Shown piece by piece: positions 9,034 through 15,550 of a stretch of DNA of 64,000 nucleotides (the first letter of the stretch is position 1; each line of letters starts with the position of its first letter). The notes beneath the pieces were generated by a model. That model ran no database searches. It was given only the letters and a program-made list of their open reading frames with translations, and was not told where the DNA came from. The stretch is from Endozoicomonas sp. G2_2 (GTDB lineage Bacteria; Pseudomonadota; Gammaproteobacteria; Nevskiales; Salinisphaeraceae): positions 1-64,000 of the forward strand of contig NZ_JAGHQU010000011.1 of NCBI RefSeq assembly GCF_017744135.1. Direction: 5' to 3'. The translations under genes were made by a program, and so were the position numbers.

Positions 9034-9519
9034 TTAGATATCGAACCCCAGCCCGCTACATTCGGGCAGTAGGGTGCCGGAGAAGCCGACGTTGAACAGG
9101 TGCATATCCTTTGCGGCGGTCTTTGGGCAGTCGATAAAGTCGCGGTTCAAAGCGGGCTTATGAGCGGCGATCAGTAAAGATTCAATCACTGCGATCGTCG
9201 TCTTGCCGCCCACACGCATATCGCTGCGGCTGTCCCAGGGCACGCCGAAGTAAACCGACAGTCCCACGTGGTACCAGAACCTGCCACCGATATGCTCGGC
9301 AATGCGCTTGAGTACCCCCCGCCCTGAGTCGCTCTTTCGTGTCTGGCCGATATAGAGCAGCACGTTCGGGCCGTAGACGGGATGACGGCCATGAATGCAG
9401 TAGAGACTCGCGCCCTCTGCGACGTCTGGGGGTACATCTTTCGGCACCGTGTAGGCATCGCTTTCGCGGTCATAGCCAATCACGTGCGGGCCGTCCCATT
9501 CGATATCGATTACTCGCAC
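9034..9519 (-). CDS. GIY-YIG-like nuclease domain protein
   Basis: A 161-residue protein. The GIY-YIG hallmarks are recognisable though degenerate. LYCI near 39-42 replaces the first strand. LLYIGQT at 54-60 is the second strand with its Tyr-Ile-Gly. Arg 71-72 lies in the following helix. IESLLIAAHKPALN at 112-125 supplies the metal-binding Glu 113 and the terminal Asn. This matches stand-alone GIY-YIG proteins of phages and plasmids, so DNA strand cleavage is likely but unproven. It is followed in the same direction by a small membrane-protein gene sixteen bases upstream at 9535, suggesting shared transcription. Confidence 0.65.
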   Translation of the reverse strand: MRVIDIEWDGPHVIGYDRESDAYTVPKDVPPDVAEGASLYCIHGRHPVYGPNVLLYIGQTRKSDSGRGVLKRIAEHIGGRFWYHVGLSVYFGVPWDSRSDMRVGGKTTIAVIESLLIAAHKPALNRDFIDCPKTAAKDMHLFNVGFSGTLLPECSGLGFDI

Positions 9520-9534
9520 TCGCGCTCCTTCATC

Positions 9535-9957
9535 TCATTCTGTTGTGGGAGAAGACCTATCACCGCGGCCGCGGTCGGCGCGCAACTCCAGGCCTCGCTT
9601 GATGACATACACGACCAGTGCGACGACGAAGAACACCAGCAACAGCCATGCAATGCTCGACAGCGTGCCGATCAATGTTCTGTAGACCTCGAGGATCCAG
9701 CGGTCAGTCGTCAGCGACAGCGCGTTGGTCTCATGGAGCTGGGGCGTGATGTAGCGCTCGATTTGGCCAATCCGCACGCCGCCCGACACGCCGACAACAC
9801 ACATGGCGAAGTGCAGGTATCGACGCCAAGAGCTGGCCATCTCGCCCGGTGTGATCAGGTTCATGATGGCGCTGATAGAGCCGTTGAAGAGCCGGGCGAC
9901 AAGGGCGCTGGTAGCCAACGCCAGCAGAAAGGTCACGACGAGTAGGGCGATGAACAT
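9535..9957 (-). CDS. small integral membrane protein
   Basis: A 140-residue protein with a hydrophobic N-terminal segment (residues 1-24), a moderately hydrophobic segment near 47-62 and a strong one near 95-120 (SIAWLLLVFFVVALVVYVI). It ends in a charged, Arg/Asp-rich cytoplasmic tail. The N-terminal segment could be an uncleaved signal anchor. No family is recognised. It is the likely first gene of a pair with the GIY-YIG-like gene, in which case both share a promoter in the 93-base gap before the divergent SRAP gene at 10051. Confidence 0.6.
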   Translation of the reverse strand: MFIALLVVTFLLALATSALVARLFNGSISAIMNLITPGEMASSWRRYLHFAMCVVGVSGGVRIGQIERYITPQLHETNALSLTTDRWILEVYRTLIGTLSSIAWLLLVFFVVALVVYVIKRGLELRADRGRGDRSSPTTE

Positions 9958-10050
9958 GGCGCGCTCGGATTCCTGAGCAGGGCTTCATGCCAATCCTACG
10001 CGAGCGCAATCAGCTATTGTCTATCGCTCGGTTGAACGCATGAACAAGCC

Positions 10051-10728
10051 ATGTGTGGACGTTACGGAAGAACAACAGCTGCGGCGGCTTTCGCCGAGCG
10101 TATCGGCGCGAAGCTCTCCTCGAATCTGGACGATCGGCCCGGCCATAATCTCCCGCCCGGCACATTCCAGCTGTGCGCGCTCATCAATCCCGATGATGGA
10201 GCGTTGACCCTGGGCTCGAGCTGGTGGGGCTTCATACCGAACTGGGCCGACAATACGAAGCTGTCACCCATCAATGCCCGGAGCGAGACCGCACACGAGA
10301 AAAAACTGTTCGCTCGTGCCTTCGAGAGTCAGCGGTGTATCTTGCCGGCCGATTACTGGGTGGAGTGGCAGCGCGATGGTGACCATAAACAGCCGTTCCT
10401 GATCCGACCCAAGCAAGCCGATCCATTTTTCTTCGCCGGGATCTGGAGCAAAGCCTCGCGCCTACCCAAGGACCACAAGGCCAGTGGCCAGGTGACATTC
10501 GCAATCCTGACCGGTCGGCCGAATGACGACATAGACCAGATCCACGATCGGCAACCACAAGCCCTCACTCTGGAAGGCGCCCACGAGTGGCTGAATCCCG
10601 ACAAATCAGTCGATGATCTGCAAGAGGTGCTCAGCGAGGGGCGGTACAAGGCCTATGAGCACTGGCCGATCGACCCCAAGGTCGGTAACCCGGCGAACAA
10701 CGACGCATCGCTGTTCGAGCCCCGCTAG
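10051..10728 (+). CDS. SOS response-associated peptidase family protein (YedK/HMCES-like)
   Basis: A 225-residue SRAP-domain protein. These proteins form a covalent link through Cys2 to abasic sites in single-stranded DNA and so shield them. All key positions are present: Cys2 right after the initiator Met (MCGRYG), Asn75 in the INARSE motif, Glu105 in DYWVEW, and His165 in QIHDRQP. The last motif is normally HDRMP, so Met is replaced by Gln here. The length fits the family. Its stop overlaps the 3' end of the convergent AP2-like gene by four bases. Plasmid-borne copies may protect single-stranded DNA during transfer or repair; that is inference. Confidence 0.9.
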   Translation: MCGRYGRTTAAAAFAERIGAKLSSNLDDRPGHNLPPGTFQLCALINPDDGALTLGSSWWGFIPNWADNTKLSPINARSETAHEKKLFARAFESQRCILPADYWVEWQRDGDHKQPFLIRPKQADPFFFAGIWSKASRLPKDHKASGQVTFAILTGRPNDDIDQIHDRQPQALTLEGAHEWLNPDKSVDDLQEVLSEGRYKAYEHWPIDPKVGNPANNDASLFEPR

Positions 10729-11819
10729 GTTGCTAGCGCGGCATGTGCCGTTGAGGGATGGTTGAATTGGACTTTCCAATCGCTGTAGATCGAAGGGTCG
10801 AATGGGATCCCAGCCTCGACAGCGTGCTCGTACTCTCGCCGATACGCGATGGCCGCTTCGAATGCGGCCAGATCATGCATCGCCGTGATCCGATGCTCGC
10901 GACCCGCGTTGAAACGGCGCGGCCGGCGTTTGCCATTCACGTAGACCAGCACTTCATAGGTTACCAGCGCAGATCGTCCCCGGCCGTCCTCGATCAGACG
11001 CCGGCACACGCCCTGGTATCCCGTGGTGCGATTTCGTGAGGTCGGAGCGCTCACCCGCCTGCGACGGTGCAGGCCCAGCTCCTCTTGCCAGTCCATGCAA
11101 CAAAGGATTGCGGCAACCCACGCTTCGTGCTTAGAACCGTAATGGCGAACATTGAAGCTCTGTCGGCGAATACGGCAATCCACGCTCGTTGTTGCAGTGA
11201 GCCAGCCATTGCCATGATCCTGGATGCTGCCACGATGCTCGAGCGCCCGCAGTTCGAACGGATCACCGCCGAACTGCTCATAGGCAAAGAGCATGAAGCG
11301 GACCCAGTCTGCTTCACGCAGTTGGCTGAGATGGCCATAGAAGCGACGCTCCCATTCGAGCCGCTTCCGAATGGCGTGTCGCAACGCGGCCTCGAGGCCG
11401 TATCGGTCAACAGAAAACCGCCTGGTATGCACCGTACCGTTCGCGTGATCCTTCCCTGTCGCGCTCACAGTCAAGCTTTTTACGCCCCTGGACTCTATGT
11501 GCGAGATCGTGACGCCCGCACGACCAAGAACTGAGCGAACCCTATGGGTGACGCCACGCACCGCAGGAAGAGGGCCAAGCTCACGCTCGCGCCCACGCCG
11601 ATCCACTCGAGCGCGATGGCTCATCGGGAGCTTCCGATCGCGATAGCGACGCGCGCTATTCTGAGCCTCTATAGGGCTCCTATTCGCTAGAGAAAAGGAC
11701 TTCGCCGGGCAACCGAGATCGTCAGGCAGATTGACGATATAAGCGCCTTGGTGGAAGACGATATACGGCAGGATTGGCAGGCCATGGACGTCGACATTGG
11801 AAGGGTTCATATTTCTCAA
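10725..11819 (-). CDS. protein with three AP2-like DNA-binding repeats
   Basis: A 364-residue basic protein. The C-terminal unit (about 268-335, GYQGVCRRL then YVNGKRRPRRFNAG then AFEAAIAYRREYE) has the AP2/ERF layout: a G-[YF]-x-GV strand, an Arg-rich strand, a phenylalanine strand and a helix starting with Ala. Two weaker units precede it, near 90-160 (RGVTHRVR to RKRLEWERR) and 190-250. A further short unit near 20-55 may be a fourth. Bacterial and phage AP2 domains bind DNA, often in homing endonucleases, but no nuclease motif is seen. It probably acts as a DNA-binding or regulatory factor. The start codon is not certain. Confidence 0.55.
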   Translation of the reverse strand: MRNMNPSNVDVHGLPILPYIVFHQGAYIVNLPDDLGCPAKSFSLANRSPIEAQNSARRYRDRKLPMSHRARVDRRGRERELGPLPAVRGVTHRVRSVLGRAGVTISHIESRGVKSLTVSATGKDHANGTVHTRRFSVDRYGLEAALRHAIRKRLEWERRFYGHLSQLREADWVRFMLFAYEQFGGDPFELRALEHRGSIQDHGNGWLTATTSVDCRIRRQSFNVRHYGSKHEAWVAAILCCMDWQEELGLHRRRRVSAPTSRNRTTGYQGVCRRLIEDGRGRSALVTYEVLVYVNGKRRPRRFNAGREHRITAMHDLAAFEAAIAYRREYEHAVEAGIPFDPSIYSDWKVQFNHPSTAHAALAT

Positions 11820-11863
11820 GGGGCGTCTTTCTCGTCGGTCCGGTGCGAAAATTAAAGGGCCTT

Positions 11864-12913
11864 CTACGACTTCTTCCGTGATGCTCGCTTTCGTGACCCG
11901 GCGCGGGCCTGGCGCAGCTCCTCATTGAGCATGCTGATCGTCGATTGACGCTCATCGGCCAACGCCTGGGCCTTGCCCGCCTCAGCCACCTGAGAAGCGA
12001 GACTGCGTTCGAGTTCCTGCTCACGTGTCGCCGATGCATCGAGTTTCGACTGCACGTTCTCGAGTGATTCATGGAGACGGGTTCGATCCTGCTCGGCCAC
12101 GGTCAGCGCCTTCTGAAGGCCTTGATTCTCACCACCAAGGGCCCGCGCACGCTCCTCTGCGCGATCACGGGCTGTCGCCACTCTCTCGAGTTCTGCAGCT
12201 GCTTTGTCTCGTACAGTCTGAGTTTCGGCGCGAGCCGCCATTTCAGCTTGCCGGGCCTCATCTATCTGTTTCGCCCATGCCGCTTGCTGGCTTTCCATGC
12301 GCTCCTGGGATAGGCGCAATGCCTCCGTCAGACGCTCGCGTTCCGCCTCGACCTGGGCAATCTGGGTACGGCTCGTATGACGCACATGCCGGAGCTGGGC
12401 GGCGGCCTGTTTGCGATCATTCTTGAGCTGCTGGCCTAGTTCTTCCCGCTGCTGGTCGAGGTGGTGCGCCTGAGCTTGCGCTTTGGCCAGCTCCTCTTTT
12501 GTCTCATCGAGCGTGCCTTGTGTCTTGTCGAGCAGAATATCGAGACGTTGCGTCTGCTCCACAGCAGTCGTTGCTTTCGTCTGTGCTTCGGTCAGCTTGT
12601 CCTGAAATTCCTGTTCGCGCGCCTGCAGCAGCTCGCGTTCTTTTTCGAGATTCGCCTTGGCGTGTTCGCCGGCATGTCGCCACATCGTGCGTGCCGCGGC
12701 CACGACGGGATCCGGTAAATCGAGGGGCTGGCCTGTATCGAGCTGTTTACCGATTACAGCCCATTGCTCATGGATACGCCGCTGCAGGGTCTGCTGTGAT
12801 GCCGTGGTCCCCAACACCGATCGCACACGCGCGAGAGACGGGTACTCGCCCTCGACGAGGAGGCCTCGCATCGCCTCGAAAACACCATCGTCTGTGAGTG
12901 TAGTGCGCGTCAT
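11864..12913 (-). CDS. kfrA: KfrA-type plasmid DNA-binding protein with long coiled coil
   Basis: A 349-residue protein. Residues 1-85 match the KfrA N-terminal DNA-binding region (TDDGVFEAMRGLLVEGEYPSL, then LGTTASQQTLQRRI). Residues 85-335 are an almost unbroken alpha-helical coiled coil full of Glu, Gln, Arg and Ala, followed by a Lys/Arg tail. In IncP plasmids KfrA represses its own promoter and aids plasmid stability through its coiled coil. Its start overlaps the stop of the 108-residue gene upstream (ATGA, 12910-12913), so the two are coupled. Palindromes at 13254-13320 upstream of that gene are the likely operator. Its presence is a main argument for a plasmid. Confidence 0.85.
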   Translation of the reverse strand: MTRTTLTDDGVFEAMRGLLVEGEYPSLARVRSVLGTTASQQTLQRRIHEQWAVIGKQLDTGQPLDLPDPVVAAARTMWRHAGEHAKANLEKERELLQAREQEFQDKLTEAQTKATTAVEQTQRLDILLDKTQGTLDETKEELAKAQAQAHHLDQQREELGQQLKNDRKQAAAQLRHVRHTSRTQIAQVEAERERLTEALRLSQERMESQQAAWAKQIDEARQAEMAARAETQTVRDKAAAELERVATARDRAEERARALGGENQGLQKALTVAEQDRTRLHESLENVQSKLDASATREQELERSLASQVAEAGKAQALADERQSTISMLNEELRQARAGSRKRASRKKS

Positions 12914-13236
12914 GATCGTGGATCGTAGCCCATCGACGCCGGCTCAGGTGTCGGGATCTGGGCGATCGCGTCCGTGACCTTAGATGCGCCGATCGCGAAA
13001 TACCCAGTGAAACCGTACCCATCATGCGCGAGACCGTGCCACGTGTTCTCCGTGTCCCGGTAAACAACAGGCCTCGAACCCAAGCCATGCGATGTGCCGC
13101 GCAAGAAAGCGATTACGGCCTCCGCATCGTTCGTGACCGTGCGTCCAATGTCCTCATCCACGATCGCTATGTACTCCAGATCATCGTACGTGAGCACTTC
13201 GTGGGTAAACGTGCATCGCAAAGTCGTGAGGGTCAT
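12910..13236 (-). CDS. hypothetical protein coupled to kfrA
   Basis: A 108-residue acidic protein with no recognised domain. The sequence looks like a small mixed alpha/beta fold, with no signal or membrane segment. It is the first gene after the palindromic operator region at 13254-13320 and overlaps kfrA by four bases, so it is very likely co-transcribed and co-regulated with it. A role in plasmid maintenance is inferred only from this position. It could be an accessory of the KfrA system or an unrelated passenger in the operon. Confidence 0.65.
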   Translation of the reverse strand: MTLTTLRCTFTHEVLTYDDLEYIAIVDEDIGRTVTNDAEAVIAFLRGTSHGLGSRPVVYRDTENTWHGLAHDGYGFTGYFAIGASKVTDAIAQIPTPEPASMGYDPRS

Positions 13237-13253
13237 TTCTGATGCCTGTTATG

Positions 13254-13281
13254 TGTTACGTGTACCGTAACATACGTTACG
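13254..13281. promoter_or_regulatory. cluster of three GTTACG/CGTAAC half-sites, candidate operator
   Basis: TGTTACG (13254-13260) and CGTAACA (13266-13272) form an inverted repeat. CGTAAC (13266-13271) also pairs with GTTACG (13276-13281). The three half-sites repeat about every 10-11 bp, that is on one face of the helix, which is typical of an operator. They lie 18-45 bases upstream of the kfrA operon start at 13236. Confidence 0.6.
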
Positions 13282-13296
13282 TTTTTAGCGTGCTGT

Positions 13297-13320
13297 TGAC
13301 CATAAGTGTACTTATGGTCA
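13297..13320. promoter_or_regulatory. perfect 11-bp palindrome, candidate KfrA operator
   Basis: TGACCATAAGT (13297-13307) and ACTTATGGTCA (13310-13320) are exact inverted repeats around a central GT. A 24-bp near-perfect palindrome upstream of a KfrA operon is the expected form of a KfrA autoregulatory site. The assignment to KfrA rather than another regulator is inference. Confidence 0.6.
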
Positions 13321-13361
13321 GTAGGGTTTGCGCCGAAAAAATTTCCTCACCGGAGGTCGAA

Positions 13362-13529
13362 CAAGTAAACCTTTCTTGTTTCGCCAACTAAACCTTTGGA
13401 ACCGAGGGATAAAGGTTCAGTTGTAGTGCCATCAGCGCCGCGACCTTTCCAAAGGTTTACTTGCAAATCACAAATCGACCCGTCGTTAAGTCACTGATTT
13501 ATTGAGCGTGCATTCCAAAGGTTGTCTTG
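13362..13529. repeat. five iteron-like 17-bp repeats, candidate plasmid origin or partition site
   Basis: The consensus CAAGTAAACCTTTGGAA occurs on the plus strand at 13362-13378 (last four bases differ) and 13385-13401 (one mismatch). On the minus strand it occurs at 13407-13423 (weak), 13447-13463 (exact) and 13513-13529 (two to three mismatches). The stretch has no gene and is AT-richer than its surroundings. It lies beside kfrA and its operators. Such clusters serve as iterons for a Rep protein or as centromere-like sites. No Rep or ParAB gene is recognised in the window, so the binding protein is unknown. Confidence 0.55.
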
Positions 13530-13652
13530 GCTGCTCCAAGGCGTGAAGCAAGCCATCAGTGCTCGAATGCGTCCTTTCGACTACATGACTTGTTCGAAAC
13601 CGCAGGGCCATACTGGGCTGTGGGATGCCCTTGAACGTAGTAAGTTCGCAGG

Positions 13653-14699
13653 ATGCTCGGCTTTTCAAATGGCTATTTCGGATGGGCGGAGAACGCCAGT
13701 GGCACCATGGTCCATGTGGGTGAAGTCGAACGCGGCCTCGCCTGCGGCTGTTACTGCGTCACATGCAGTCGACCCGTTCTCGCACGCCAAGGCACAAAGC
13801 GGATCTGGCATTTCGCGCATAGGGCTGACACCACTTGCGAAGGTGAAAGCGCACTTCATCGAGCAGCCAAGGCAGTGCTCGTCGAAGCGGCAGAGCAGCA
13901 GCTGCTGATTCGCCTTCCATCGGGCCTGACTCCGAGGCTCGAGGCCGCAACCACCGAGTCACCCATAGGCAAAACCCGTAAGGCAGACGTACTCGCCACG
14001 ATCGGCGGTCGCTCATACGGAATCGAGATACGTGTGACCCATGCGAAGAATCAAGCGGCGCGCGATGACTACGCCGTAGCGGATGTCGAAGCGTTCGAGA
14101 TTGATCTCAGGAAGGTGCCGCATCACCTGGACCGCGGCGAGCTCACTCGGGCCGTATTGGACGGCGCAGACCGGCACTGGCTTTACAAACGCGGCCTACC
14201 GAATCGGACGCCTCGTGCGCATAGCGCACGCACTGCGAGACCGGCCACTCGACCTGAAAGTTACGAGGAGATCACGAACAAGGTTATCGACTATCTGACA
14301 AGCCGAAACGGTCAAAACGATCCATTCGTATCATGGCCGGTGATCCGGGCTGACGGCATTACCCGCCTGGCCGCATCACAAGCCCAATGGGAACGCGGCA
14401 CAGTGTCACCGAAGCTATATATGGTCCGGCGTCCGGGGATCTACACGAGTCGTGAGTCTGGCGGCCCGAGGCTTCGCATAGAAGGCAAGGTAGCCACACC
14501 TAAAGGCGTAGCTCGTGTCGATGTCGAGTTGGTCTTCGATATCATCTCGCCGTCAGCGGTTGAGCGCCCTACTTTGCTCATCGTGTGCCCCGGCATCCTA
14601 GTTGAGTCGAGCTGGCCAGGCGCCCTGTTCATGCAGTGGCACGGCATCGACTCGTGGCGAGACAAACTGACGTCGATCTACCACAGCACAGACGTCTGA
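13653..14699 (+). CDS. CoiA-like competence/nuclease-family protein
   Basis: A 348-residue protein. The N-terminal part shows the CoiA-type layout: a CYCVTC zinc pair near 33-38, then WHFAHRADTTC near 52-62 with further Cys and His. Next comes a restriction-endonuclease-like core with KTRKADVLATIGGRSYGIEI near 109-128, in which D115, E127 and the following R fit a PD-(D/E)XK site. CoiA proteins act on incoming DNA during transformation, and related proteins occur on mobile elements. The C-terminal 170 residues are unassigned. The start at 13653 overlaps poor upstream sequence, and a later Met is possible. Confidence 0.6.
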   Translation: MLGFSNGYFGWAENASGTMVHVGEVERGLACGCYCVTCSRPVLARQGTKRIWHFAHRADTTCEGESALHRAAKAVLVEAAEQQLLIRLPSGLTPRLEAATTESPIGKTRKADVLATIGGRSYGIEIRVTHAKNQAARDDYAVADVEAFEIDLRKVPHHLDRGELTRAVLDGADRHWLYKRGLPNRTPRAHSARTARPATRPESYEEITNKVIDYLTSRNGQNDPFVSWPVIRADGITRLAASQAQWERGTVSPKLYMVRRPGIYTSRESGGPRLRIEGKVATPKGVARVDVELVFDIISPSAVERPTLLIVCPGILVESSWPGALFMQWHGIDSWRDKLTSIYHSTDV

Positions 14700-14791
14700 T
14701 CTTGTCTTAGATGTTGATGCTGATGGTGTCCTTGCGGCTGATACGCTAGCCAGGGCTAGAAGTAGCGCATCTCTGCATTCAGTGGCACGTA

Positions 14792-15492
14792 GGGTCCATC
14801 CCCGCTTTCGGGGTGCAACTTGATGTGTGCCAGTGATGAAGAAATAGCGTTCGGATGATCCCCTCGGGCAGGGGGTGAAACGCGAACAGGCCCTCATGCA
14901 ACGCCATTTCAGGCGAATAACCCCCGCCGGACGGGGTGCGACGCGCTGGCTATGCACGCCGCTGCCTTTCTTTGGATAATCCCCGCAAGCGGGGTGGTGT
15001 GACTAGGCCAGCGTTCGCAGTAGCTCGAGCACGACCGGAAAATCCCCGCGAGCGGGGATGCGACGCTGCTTGATGATGCCGACGCCGGTGTTGAAGTCGG
15101 ATAATTCCCGCGAGCGGGGATGAGACCAGAACTTCGTTCCGGAGATGCCGTTGTCGCCGGGGTAATCCCCTGGTGCAGGGGGCACCTGGTCGCTCAAGTC
15201 AGGCATTTAGCCTCCATCGGGATGATCCCCGCGAGCGGGGGTGCGTCGGCATATCGCTGGTGCGCAAGCCGAGCATGACCGGATAATCCCCGCGAGTGGG
15301 GGGTGTGTCTTTGTAACTCCACGCCGAAAATATCGAAAACGCGGTTAATCCCCGCGAGCGGGGGTGCGTCGGATTTGATCCATTTCCAGTAGCGCGTAAT
15401 CACGGATAATCCCCGCGAGCGGGGGTGCGTCAAATGATTTCGGGGCCGCTATGATCTCGCGTGCGGATAATCCCCGCGAGCGGGGGTGCGTC
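14792..15492 (-). CRISPR. CRISPR array, 12 repeats and 11 spacers, type IV-A/I-E-like repeat
   Basis: Twelve repeats of about 29 bp have a regular 59-63-bp period (mostly 61), giving spacers of about 32 bp. Repeat starts are 14792, 14852, 14914, 14973, 15036, 15098, 15159, 15219, 15280, 15342, 15403 and 15464. On the minus strand each has a CCCCGC-TC-GCGGGG hairpin followed by the 8-base end ATTATCCG. This is the I-E-like form in which Cas6 cuts below the stem to leave an 8-nt 5' handle. The last four repeats, nearest csf4, are almost identical, while those towards 14792 are degenerate. The leader is therefore on the csf4 side and transcription runs with the csf operon. The csf4-array gap is only 58 bases. 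Confidence 0.95.
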
Positions 15493-15550
15493 TCTAATAG
15501 ACAAGCTCATGTAAAAGAACGGCAATCCCGGAGCACCAAAAAGCCACCGA

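Noticed and set aside
15520-15537. A thirteenth, truncated CRISPR repeat next to csf4 (CGGCAATCCCGGAGC)
   Set aside because: It shares some bases with the repeat but lacks the stem and breaks the 61-bp period; it may be chance or leader sequence.
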